A DNA stretch of 19,742 nucleotides from JBNJGB01 sp051747385 (GTDB lineage Bacteria; Myxococcota_A; UBA9042; PHBI01; JACKFB01), in the NCBI GenBank assembly GCA_051747385.1, contig JBNJGB010000061.1, positions 1 through 19,742 on the forward strand, given 5' to 3'. Positions 1-6,308 of the stretch are shown here, one piece after another. The notes beneath the pieces were generated by a model. It searched no databases, was not told the origin of the DNA, and was given only the letters and a program-made list of their open reading frames with translations. Every line of letters starts with the position of its first letter. The stretch's first letter is position 1. Position numbers and translations under genes: made by a program.

Positions 1-100
1 CAATATGTTACGTGATGGAACTTTTTATGAGGGTAAACGGGTAATTACATATGCCAATATTCTTAAACATGAGGTTTTTCCTTTAGCAGAAATTCTCAGC
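1..100. other. AT-rich foreign segment, probable chimeric contig end
   Basis: The first 100 bases hold 34 G+C by direct count, against 72 in the next 100. The reading frame from position 5 stays open into the RND gene, but codons 1-31 do not look like RND sequence. The translated stretch with VITYANILKHEVFPLAEIL resembles, from memory only, PEP-synthase-like (PEP/pyruvate-binding domain) proteins of Bacteroidota. RND similarity begins abruptly at about codon 32 (position ~98). A chimeric read or assembly join is the simplest explanation. A real recent insertion is possible but less likely at the very end of a contig. Confidence 0.7.
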
Positions 101-394
101 AACGGCGTGGTCCTCGTGGATTACATCAACCGCCTCCGACGGCGGGGCATGGCCATGACCGAGGCGGTCCTCACGGGCGCCGAGCACCGCCTCCGCCCCG
201 TCCTGATTACCGCAACCACCACTATCGGCGGCCTCGTGCCCCTGATGCTCGCGAACGACATCGGCTCCAACGTCCAGCGCCCCCTGGCCACGGTGGTCGT
301 CGGGGGGCTCATCACCTCCACCATCCTCACCCTGGTCGTCCTCCCGGCCATGTACAGCTGGCTCGGCGGCGAGGTGGAGGACGTGGAGGTCTGA
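98..394 (+). CDS. RND efflux pump inner-membrane protein, C-terminal fragment
   Basis: This is the last ~98 residues of an inner-membrane RND transporter, a proton-driven trimeric pump that works with a periplasmic adaptor and an outer-membrane channel. Visible family features are NGVVLVDYINRLR in a transmembrane helix, RLRPVLITATTTIGGLVPL, and the final helix block with NVQRPLATVVVGGL and LVVLPAMY. The QRPLA..V.GG pattern and the NGVVLV start are closer to the CzcA-type heavy-metal group than to AcrB, but the fragment is too short to assign a substrate. The true N-terminus is missing, because everything before about position 98 belongs to the AT-rich foreign piece. The gene ends with TGA at 392-394. 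Confidence 0.85.
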   Translation, partial: SNGVVLVDYINRLRRRGMAMTEAVLTGAEHRLRPVLITATTTIGGLVPLMLANDIGSNVQRPLATVVVGGLITSTILTLVVLPAMYSWLGGEVEDVEV

Positions 395-428
395 CCGCCG
401 TCCCGGAGGTCGGGCGGGGGCGCGGCGC

Positions 429-457
429 TTGTCGAATGCGCGCGCGTCGGGTAGGAC
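429..457 (+). promoter_or_regulatory. Candidate sigma-70 promoter for the metallopeptidase gene
   Basis: TTGTCG at 429-434 and TAGGAC at 452-457 are separated by exactly 17 bases in the RND-to-effector gap. This predicts a start site near 464 and a leader of about 32 nt before the ATG at 496. It is a pattern match only, in a GC-rich background where chance hits occur. Confidence 0.4.
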
Positions 458-495
458 TCGCGACAGGGTCGGTCTCACGCACAGGGAGTGGAGTG

Positions 496-1317
496 ATGCT
501 CGAGGCCGTACGAAGGGCCGCGATCAGCCGGCGATCGGGTGTGACGACCGACGCGACGCAGGCCGCCGGTGGCGCCTCGGGGAAGGCTGCCGGGAGTGGA
601 GGCTACGAGGCCCAGACGGCACGCCTCTCGCCGGACAACCAGCCGGGCTACGAGTCCCAGGCCGGAGCGCTCTCGCCCGGGGAGCACGCCGGCCCGGCGC
701 CGCAGGTGGAGGGCGCGAAGGACGAGGGCGGCCCGCTGTCCGAGAAGCGGGCGGCCGCTGTCCTCAACGCCGCCTTCGAGGACTACAAGACGATCTCTGC
801 CGGCAAGCTCGAGCTGCTGGACACGGACGACTTCAAGGCCGCCTACGACGCGATCTACGGCGACACGAAGTACTCGTGGGACGAGTGGGTGGCGCCCGTC
901 CACGGCGGCCTGAACGGCTTCGCCCACGACGGCGTGAACTACATCCACAAGGCCTCGGCCAACGCCGGCACGGTCCCCCACGAGATGCTCCACAACAACA
1001 CGGCCTCGGACTTCACGCCGTTCGTCGGCTCCCAGTTCAACGAGGGCGCGACGGACGTGTTGAAGCAGCACGCCCTGAAGAAGGCCGGGATCCGGTCGCC
1101 GAACTCCTATCCGAACCAGATCGCCTGCGTGGAGAAGTGGCTGGACAGCGGCCGCACGAAGGACGACCTGTTCACGGCCTATCTGAAGGGCGGCGCGGCG
1201 AAGATCGTCGGCGAGCACGTCGACGACACGTGCAAGGGCTCGTGGGCCGAGGTGAAGTCCGCGATGGAGAACAAGGACTGGGCCCGCGCGAAGGTCAAGC
1301 TGCGCAAGAAGTCGTGA
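496..1317 (+). CDS. Putative secreted HExxH zinc metallopeptidase, effector-like
   Basis: The protein is 273 aa. The ATG at 496 was chosen because a purine-rich ribosome site (AGGGAGTGGAG) lies just upstream. Residues 1-80 are low-complexity (Gly, Ala, Ser, Pro) with no signal peptide. They contain two copies of a short repeat, YEAQTARLSP (37-46) and YESQAGALSP (52-61). From memory, such repeats occur in proteins linked to extracellular contractile injection systems and in DUF4157-type proteins. Residues ~85-273 form a compact domain with HEMLH at 162-166, a classic HExxH zinc and catalytic motif. NEGATD at 182-187 supplies a possible third ligand, Glu183. The preceding GVNYIHK and GTVP stretch fits a strand leading into the active-site helix. 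Inferred role: a protease toxin or effector released by a non-Sec route. No injection-system genes are in the window. Fairly sure of a metallopeptidase fold, unsure of export. Confidence 0.7.
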   Translation: MLEAVRRAAISRRSGVTTDATQAAGGASGKAAGSGGYEAQTARLSPDNQPGYESQAGALSPGEHAGPAPQVEGAKDEGGPLSEKRAAAVLNAAFEDYKTISAGKLELLDTDDFKAAYDAIYGDTKYSWDEWVAPVHGGLNGFAHDGVNYIHKASANAGTVPHEMLHNNTASDFTPFVGSQFNEGATDVLKQHALKKAGIRSPNSYPNQIACVEKWLDSGRTKDDLFTAYLKGGAAKIVGEHVDDTCKGSWAEVKSAMENKDWARAKVKLRKKS

Positions 1318-1340
1318 GCCCCCGGGAGCAGGAGCCGACC

Positions 1341-1877
1341 ATGGGTGAGGACGCCGGTCGCGAGAGGCTCGCCGGGGCGATCGCCGACCTCCTGCTGGAG
1401 GGGGTCGACGGGCGCGCGCTGGAGCAGGGCAGGGCGGACGCGCGGGAGCTTGCCGCCGACTGGCACCGGGAGGCCGGCGCCGACGACGATCGGGACGAGG
1501 TCCTGGAGGTCCTCCGGGAGGACCTCGGCGAGGCCGCGTCCGGGCGGGATCGCGACGGGCGCCTGCGCCTCCTCCGGACCGAGGTCCTCGACCGCCGCAT
1601 CCGGGCACTGGGCCGCGAGACCCTGCGCCTGGGCAAGGCCGTCGTGGACGGTGAGATCGGCGGCGAGGCGGCCCGGGAGCAGGGCGAGGCCCTCCTGGAG
1701 CGCGTCCGGGCGATCGAGGAGGAGCTGGACGAGGCCCTCGACGAGCGCCGGGAGGCCCTGGAGCGCGATCTCCGGGAGGCCAGCCTCGAGGCGCTCCACG
1801 CGGCGGCCGGAGGCGCCATGAGCCGGCGCCTGAGCCGGTACGCGCAGGAGAGGCGAGGCCGCGCGGAGGGGTCGTGA
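1341..1877 (+). CDS. Helical cytosolic protein, paralog of the next gene
   Basis: A 178-aa highly charged, almost entirely helical protein rich in Arg, Glu, Leu and Ala, with no signal peptide or membrane helix. The family is not recognised. The ATG at 1341 is preceded by a GGGAGCAGGAG ribosome site; an in-frame GTG at 1314, overlapping the upstream stop, is the alternative start. It lies 23 bp after the metallopeptidase gene and overlaps the next gene by 4 bp (GTGA), so co-expression is likely. Residues around RELAADW to RALGR match the following lipoprotein at about 39 of 64 positions by hand alignment, so the two arose by tandem duplication. Its C-terminal half looks like a long coiled helix (ERVRAIEEELDEALDERRE). 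A partner or immunity role for the metallopeptidase is inferred from position only. Confidence 0.65.
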   Translation: MGEDAGRERLAGAIADLLLEGVDGRALEQGRADARELAADWHREAGADDDRDEVLEVLREDLGEAASGRDRDGRLRLLRTEVLDRRIRALGRETLRLGKAVVDGEIGGEAAREQGEALLERVRAIEEELDEALDERREALERDLREASLEALHAAAGGAMSRRLSRYAQERRGRAEGS

Positions 1878-2476
1878 GGCGTCGGCGGCGCGCGGTCCCG
1901 GTCGCGCTCGGGGTGCTGCTCCTCGTGGGGTGCGGCGGGCGCGAGGTGCGCGACGATCGGCCCGAGCCCGGGGCGGCGGAGGCCGTCGCGGAGATGGTCG
2001 GCCTCTCTCCGCAGGACGAGGAGGGCCGGGCGCTGGCGCGGGAGCTTGCCGCGGACTGGAGCCGCGAGGCGGGCGATGACGAGGACCGGGCCGCGGTCCT
2101 GGCCCTGCTGCGCTCGGAGTTCCGCGAGGCGCTGGAGGGGCGGGACGCGTCGGCGCGGCGCGCGCTGCTCCGGGCCGAGGTCGTGGAGCGCCGGGTGCGG
2201 GCCCTGGGGCGGCGCAGCCTCGCCCTGGCGGAGGAGGTCGATCGGGGCGCGCTGAGCCACGCCGAGGCCACGCCGGAGGCCGAGGACATCCTGGCCGGGC
2301 ACGAGACCCTGCTCGAGCGCGTGCGCGGGCTGCGGGACGCCGAGCGGCGTCGTCTGCTCTCGCGGGACCTCCAGGAGATCCTGCTGGAGGCCACCTTCGC
2401 CATGGCCGGCGGCGCGCGGAGTCACCGGATGGGCCCGGGTGAGCCCCCGTCGGACGCCCCGCCCGACGTGCGCTGA
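1874..2476 (+). CDS. Lipoprotein, membrane-anchored paralog of the preceding gene
   Basis: A 200-aa protein starting at a GTG whose last two bases overlap the previous stop codon. The N-terminus is a textbook lipoprotein signal: several arginines, a hydrophobic run (VALGVLLLVG), then the lipobox LVGC with the lipidated cysteine at about residue 20. The mature part is helical and charged and is clearly paralogous to the upstream protein, sharing ARELAADW.REAG, a GRD block, LLR.EV and R.RALGR. The pair therefore places one copy in the cytosol and one at the envelope. The function is unknown. The arrangement could supply protection on both sides of the membrane against the adjacent protease, or could be a structural pair unrelated to it. 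The tail after about residue 180 is proline-rich and divergent. Confidence 0.7.
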   Translation: MRRRRRAVPVALGVLLLVGCGGREVRDDRPEPGAAEAVAEMVGLSPQDEEGRALARELAADWSREAGDDEDRAAVLALLRSEFREALEGRDASARRALLRAEVVERRVRALGRRSLALAEEVDRGALSHAEATPEAEDILAGHETLLERVRGLRDAERRRLLSRDLQEILLEATFAMAGGARSHRMGPGEPPSDAPPDVR

Positions 2477-2496
2477 GCGCCGCCGCGGCGATCCGC

Positions 2497-2525
2497 GTGA
2501 CCGGAGGGGGCGCCGCTGGTACCCT
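2497..2525 (+). promoter_or_regulatory. Candidate extended -10 promoter for the CDP-sugar operon
   Basis: GTGACC at 2497-2502, a 17-bp spacer, and TACCCT at 2520-2525 preceded by TGG (an extended -10 element). It lies 20 bp after the lipoprotein stop and would give a leader of about 120 nt before the ATG at 2653. The same TGG-plus-hexamer layout appears upstream of leuS. Confidence 0.4.
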
Positions 2526-2539
2526 CTCGCGCCGAGATC

Positions 2540-2580
2540 GGCGGGTCGACGGCCCGCCTCGAGCGCCGGTTCGGGCGCTC
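2540..2580 (+). other. Two consecutive hairpins in the sugar-operon leader
   Basis: GGCGGG (2540-2545) pairs with CCCGCC (2553-2558). GAGCGCC (2561-2567) then pairs perfectly with GGCGCTC (2574-2580) across a 6-nt loop. No T tract follows, so an intrinsic terminator is not supported. They may be leader RNA structures, or simply chance in GC-rich sequence. Confidence 0.3.
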
Positions 2581-2652
2581 CTCTCGCTCTCTCCCGAACC
2601 CGCGACGCCCGTGCCTGCGCGGTGCGGTTGGTCGCCGACGGAGCATCCCGGT

Positions 2653-3438
2653 ATGCGGCTCGAGGAACACGGGCGCCCGACGGTCGGCGTCATCGTCCCC
2701 AACTTCAACGGCGCGCGCTTCCTGCGGGAGTGCCTGGACAGCGTCCTCGCGCAGGAGCACCCCGTGCGCTGCCTCGTCATGGACGGCGGGTCCACGGACG
2801 CGAGCGTGGAGATCCTCGAGAGCTACGGGGACGCCGTCGAGTGGATCAGCGAGCCCGATGAAGGGCAGGCGGACGCAATCGACAAGGGCTTCCGGCGGAT
2901 GGACACCGATCTGGTCGGCTGGCTCAACTCCGACGACCGGTACCTGCCCGGGGCGGTCGGCGAGGTCGTCGAGGCCTCCCGGGAGGATCCGGAGGCCGTG
3001 CTCTTCCACGGGCACCTCTACCGGGTGGACGTAAACGGCGCCGTCATCGGGGAGACGCGCTCGGTGTCCCTGGACCGCGACATCCTGCGCTCCCAGCGCG
3101 GCCGCATCGTCCAGCCGGGGTCGTTCTACCGGCGCGAGGCCGTGGCCCGGGCGGGCGGGGTGAACCCGTCGTTCCACCTCCTCATGGATCTGGACCTGTG
3201 GATCCGCCTGCTCGGGGTCGGCCCGGCGCACCTGGTCGACGACCACCTGGCCGAGTTCCGGGTCCACGAGGACGCCAAGAGCAGCCAGGCGCCCTTGCGC
3301 TACTATCGCGAGACCCTGAGGATCGGCTGGTTGCACGAGCGGGATCGTCCCATCCGGGCGGCGCTGCGGCGCGTCCGCGGGATCGTGCGGCACCGGGTGC
3401 TCTGGGGGATCCGGCGACGCCTCGGGCGGGTGCAATGA
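2653..3438 (+). CDS. Glycosyltransferase family 2
   Basis: A 261-aa protein with a GT-A fold signature, predicted to transfer a sugar from a nucleotide donor during surface glycan assembly at the inner face of the inner membrane. The start VGVIVPNFNGARFLRECLDS (11-30) is the typical GT2 N-terminal strand and loop. DGGSTD at 44-49 is the nucleotide-binding acidic motif, and LNSDDRY at 91-97 is the DxD-like metal site. LLMDLDLWIRL further on matches the catalytic-base region of this family. The ATG at 2653 was chosen because the conserved fold begins about ten residues later; upstream in-frame starts would add a proline- and arginine-rich tail. It overlaps the next gene by 4 bp and is the first gene of the five-gene sugar operon. 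Acceptor and donor cannot be told from sequence. Confidence 0.88.
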   Translation: MRLEEHGRPTVGVIVPNFNGARFLRECLDSVLAQEHPVRCLVMDGGSTDASVEILESYGDAVEWISEPDEGQADAIDKGFRRMDTDLVGWLNSDDRYLPGAVGEVVEASREDPEAVLFHGHLYRVDVNGAVIGETRSVSLDRDILRSQRGRIVQPGSFYRREAVARAGGVNPSFHLLMDLDLWIRLLGVGPAHLVDDHLAEFRVHEDAKSSQAPLRYYRETLRIGWLHERDRPIRAALRRVRGIVRHRVLWGIRRRLGRVQ

Positions 3439-4556
3439 TGCAGATCGAACCCTCGCTGTGGGACGGCCGCCGGGTCGTCGTCACGGGACACACGGGCTTC
3501 AAGGGAAGCTGGCTCACCCGCTGGCTGGCCCACATGGGCGCGGAGGTCCTGGGTATCGCCCAGCCCCCGGAGACGAGCCCGAGCGTCTTCGAGATCCTCG
3601 ACCTGCGGTCGCGCTGCGAGCACATGGTCTCGGACGTGCGGGACGCGACGGCCATGGCGACCCTGATGGCGGACTTCCGGCCCTCCGTGGTGTTCCACCT
3701 CGCGGCCCAGGCGTTGGTGAGGCCGTCCTACGAGTCGCCGCTGGCCACGCTCGACACGAACGTGATGGGGACCGCGAACGTCCTGGAGGCCGTCCGGCAC
3801 GCCGGGAGCGTGGACGCGGTCGTCGTGGTCACCAGCGACAAGTGCTACGACAACCGCGAGTGGGCGTGGGGCTATCGCGAGGCGGACCACCTGGGCGGCC
3901 ACGACCCCTACAGCTCCAGCAAGGCCTGCGCGGAGATCGTCACGCAGAGCTATCGGCGGTCGTTCCTCCACGACGCGGGCTGCATCGTCTCGTCCGCCCG
4001 GGCGGGGAACGTCCTCGGCGGCGGGGACTGGAGCGAGGACCGGCTCATCCCGGACGCCGTGCGCGCCTTCGTGGCCGGCGAGACCGTGGAGATCCGCAGC
4101 CCCGGCGCGGTCCGGCCGTGGCAGCACGTCCTGGAGCCGCTGCGGGGCTACCTGCTCCTGGCCCAGCGCGGCCTCGAGGGGGACGCGGCCTGCGCCCGCG
4201 CGTACAACTTCGGGCCGTCGGACGAGGACGTCCTGACGGTGGGCGAGGTCGTCGAGCGCTTCGCCGCCGCGTGGGGCGAGGACGCCTCCTGGCGGGTCAC
4301 GCGCGACGAGGGGCCGCACGAGGCCGGCCTGCTGAAGCTCGACTGCAGCCTCGCCCGGCGAGAGCTCGGCTGGCGCCCGCGTATCCCGCTGTCGCGGTGC
4401 CTGGAGTTGACCGCCGACTGGTATCGGACCTGCCACGAGGAGGGGGCCTCCGCCGGGCTGGACGCGCTCACGGTCGAGCAGATCGACCGGTGGGGCCTGG
4501 GCCGCGAGCCCTCCCGACACCCGCAATCACCCGACACGACCCCGGGGAGCCCATGA
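3435..4556 (+). CDS. rfbG: CDP-glucose 4,6-dehydratase
   Basis: A 373-aa extended SDR enzyme converting CDP-D-glucose to CDP-4-keto-6-deoxy-D-glucose, the branch point for CDP-linked dideoxy and 6-deoxy sugars. TGHTGFKGSW at 17-26 is the NAD-binding glycine motif in the form typical of RfbG. SDKCYDNREWAWGYREADHL (134-153) is highly characteristic of this dehydratase. The catalytic pair is YSSSK at 159-163. SARAGNVLGGGDWSEDRLIP and RPWQHVLEPLRGYL are further family signatures. Length is close to the usual ~360 aa. Translation probably begins at 3435, which overlaps the preceding stop; a second ATG follows at 3438. Its stop overlaps the rfbF start by 4 bp (ATGA), implying translational coupling. 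It precedes rfbF, the reverse of the classical rfbF-rfbG order. Confidence 0.95.
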   Translation: MMQIEPSLWDGRRVVVTGHTGFKGSWLTRWLAHMGAEVLGIAQPPETSPSVFEILDLRSRCEHMVSDVRDATAMATLMADFRPSVVFHLAAQALVRPSYESPLATLDTNVMGTANVLEAVRHAGSVDAVVVVTSDKCYDNREWAWGYREADHLGGHDPYSSSKACAEIVTQSYRRSFLHDAGCIVSSARAGNVLGGGDWSEDRLIPDAVRAFVAGETVEIRSPGAVRPWQHVLEPLRGYLLLAQRGLEGDAACARAYNFGPSDEDVLTVGEVVERFAAAWGEDASWRVTRDEGPHEAGLLKLDCSLARRELGWRPRIPLSRCLELTADWYRTCHEEGASAGLDALTVEQIDRWGLGREPSRHPQSPDTTPGSP

Positions 4557-5323
4557 AAGTTGTCATCCTGGCCGGCGGCTTCGGCACGCGACTCGCCGAG
4601 GAGACGCCGCTCAAGCCCAAGCCGATGGTGGAGATCGGCGGCAAGCCGATGCTTTGGCACATCATGAAGATCTACAGCCACCACGGCTTCCACGAGTTCG
4701 TCATCTGCCTGGGCTACAAGGGCTACGTCATCAAGGAGTACTTCGCGAACTACTTCCTGCACATGTCCGACGTGACCCTGGACCTGGCGAACAACTCCAT
4801 GGAGGTCCACCAGGCGAAGGCGGAGCCCTGGAAGGTGACCCTGGTCGACACCGGGTATCACACCATGACCGGCGGCCGCGTGAAGCGCGTCGCCCCGTAC
4901 GTGGGCGACGAGACCTTCATGCTGACCTACGGCGACGGCGTGGGCGACGTGGACCTGCAGGCCGTCCTGGACTTCCACCGGGAGCACGGGCGCGCCGCGA
5001 CGCTGACCGCCACGCAGCCGCCGGGGCGCTTCGGCCAGCTCGGGATCGACCGGGACGCCCACGTGACGGCCTTCGAGGAGAAGCCCGAGGACGGCGGCTG
5101 GATCAACGGCGGCTTCTTCGTGCTGGAGCCCAGCGTCTTCGACGTCATCGAGGGCGACGAGACCGTCTGGGAGCGCGAGCCCATGGAGACCCTGGCCGCC
5201 CGCGGCGACCTCGCCGCCTACAAGCACCACGGCCACTGGGCCTGCATGGACACGCTCCGGGACAAGAACCGCCTCGAGGCGCAGTGGACGTCCGGCGACG
5301 CGCCCTGGAAGCTCTGGGACTGA
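4553..5323 (+). CDS. rfbF: Glucose-1-phosphate cytidylyltransferase
   Basis: A 256-aa nucleotidyltransferase that joins CTP and glucose-1-phosphate to give CDP-glucose, the substrate of the upstream dehydratase. LAGGFGTRL at 6-14 followed by PLKPKPMVEIGGKPM is the nucleotide-binding signature, and the variant PKPMVEIGGKPMLWHIMK is characteristic of the cytidylyl-specific branch. YKGYVIKEYFANY, YGDGVGDVD (metal-binding region) and the EEKP and INGGFFVLEP motifs follow in the expected order. GHWACMDTLRDKN near the C-terminus is another RfbF hallmark. Length matches the family (~257 aa). A GGGGAG ribosome site precedes the ATG. The overlap with rfbG and the paired function make the pathway assignment firm. 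Confidence 0.96.
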   Translation: MKVVILAGGFGTRLAEETPLKPKPMVEIGGKPMLWHIMKIYSHHGFHEFVICLGYKGYVIKEYFANYFLHMSDVTLDLANNSMEVHQAKAEPWKVTLVDTGYHTMTGGRVKRVAPYVGDETFMLTYGDGVGDVDLQAVLDFHREHGRAATLTATQPPGRFGQLGIDRDAHVTAFEEKPEDGGWINGGFFVLEPSVFDVIEGDETVWEREPMETLAARGDLAAYKHHGHWACMDTLRDKNRLEAQWTSGDAPWKLWD

Positions 5324-5345
5324 CGCTGGCGCGCGGGAGGGACGC

Positions 5346-6299
5346 TTGAAGGTACTGGTGACCGGCGCCAACGGCTTCGTCGGCTCGCACGTCGCGCGCG
5401 CGCTGCTCGACGGGGGCCACGACGTGGCGGCCTGCGTGCGGGAGGGCGCCGACCTCGCGCGGCACCGGGCCATGGGGCTGTCCGACCGGCTCCGCTACGT
5501 CCACGCCGACCTGGGCGCCGTCGACGAGGTGGAGCGCGTCCTGGACGAGGCCGAGCCGCAGGCGATCGTCCACTGCGCGGCCTTCGGGGCGACCGGCACC
5601 GGCGACGCGCGGGCGGCCGCCAGGGTGAACGTGGTCGGGACCCTGGATCTGTACGAGGCGGCGAAGGCGCGCGGCTGCGCCCGGTTCGTGTACTTCGACA
5701 CCGCGTACGTCTACGGCCCGGGCAGGAGGCCGTGGACGGAGTCCGATCCCGTCCGTCCGCGGGGCGTCTACGGCGCGTCGAAGGCGGCCGCGTTCCTGAT
5801 GCTGCGCGAGGCGGCCGCGGGCGACGAGCACCCGCCGCTGGTGCTGCGTCTGTTCAACCTGTTCGGGGAGCACGACGACGAGCGCCGGCTGGTGCCACAG
5901 GTCGTGCGTGCCGCGCTGGAGAGGAAGCCGCTCGCGCTCTCCGCCGGCACCCAGCGCCGCGACTTCGTCTACGTGGGCGACGTGGCCCGCACCGTGGAGG
6001 GGCTGCTGTCCCTGCCGGGCGGGGCGTTCCCGGCCGGCGAGGTGTTCAACGTGTGCTCCGGGCGCCCGCGGCCCATCCGCGAGCTCGTCCTGGAGATCGC
6101 CCGCGCCCTCGACGGGGAGCGGTGGATGGAGTTCGGCGAGGTCCAGCACGGGGGAGGGCGGGGCGCCGACCTCACCGGGGACTGCTCGCGGCTCCGGGTG
6201 TTCTGCGAGGAGCACGACATCCCGGGGGTGGCGCGGCCCACCTCCCTGGAGGACGCGGTGGCGGCCATGGCCGACGCCATGCGCGCCGGGCGCGGCTGA
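5346..6299 (+). CDS. NAD(P)-dependent sugar-nucleotide reductase/epimerase (extended SDR)
   Basis: A 317-aa extended SDR protein, read from a TTG at 5346 with a GGGAGGGACG ribosome site. TGANGFVGSH at 6-15 is the Rossmann glycine motif. HCAAF (77-81) corresponds to the usual HLAA motif, Thr119 (DTAYVYG) is the active-site Ser/Thr, and the catalytic dyad is YGASK at 142-146. Directly downstream of rfbG and rfbF, it most likely reduces or epimerises CDP-4-keto-6-deoxyglucose to a finished CDP-6-deoxy-hexose. CDP-abequose and CDP-paratose synthases (RfbJ, RfbS) occupy a similar place, but they need the 3-deoxygenase RfbH, which is absent here. A 4-keto reductase product without 3-deoxygenation is therefore the better guess. 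The exact stereochemistry cannot be read from sequence. Confidence 0.8.
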   Translation: MKVLVTGANGFVGSHVARALLDGGHDVAACVREGADLARHRAMGLSDRLRYVHADLGAVDEVERVLDEAEPQAIVHCAAFGATGTGDARAAARVNVVGTLDLYEAAKARGCARFVYFDTAYVYGPGRRPWTESDPVRPRGVYGASKAAAFLMLREAAAGDEHPPLVLRLFNLFGEHDDERRLVPQVVRAALERKPLALSAGTQRRDFVYVGDVARTVEGLLSLPGGAFPAGEVFNVCSGRPRPIRELVLEIARALDGERWMEFGEVQHGGGRGADLTGDCSRLRVFCEEHDIPGVARPTSLEDAVAAMADAMRAGRG

Positions 6300-6308
6300 G
6301 GAGGACGA

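Noticed and set aside
475..2403. A 642-codon open frame on the minus strand, plus long minus frames at 5145-7571, 7477-9705 and 11968-14568
   Set aside because: They are antisense to well-supported plus-strand genes, have Arg/Pro/Ala-rich low-complexity translations with no family motifs, and are expected shadows in ~70% GC DNA.
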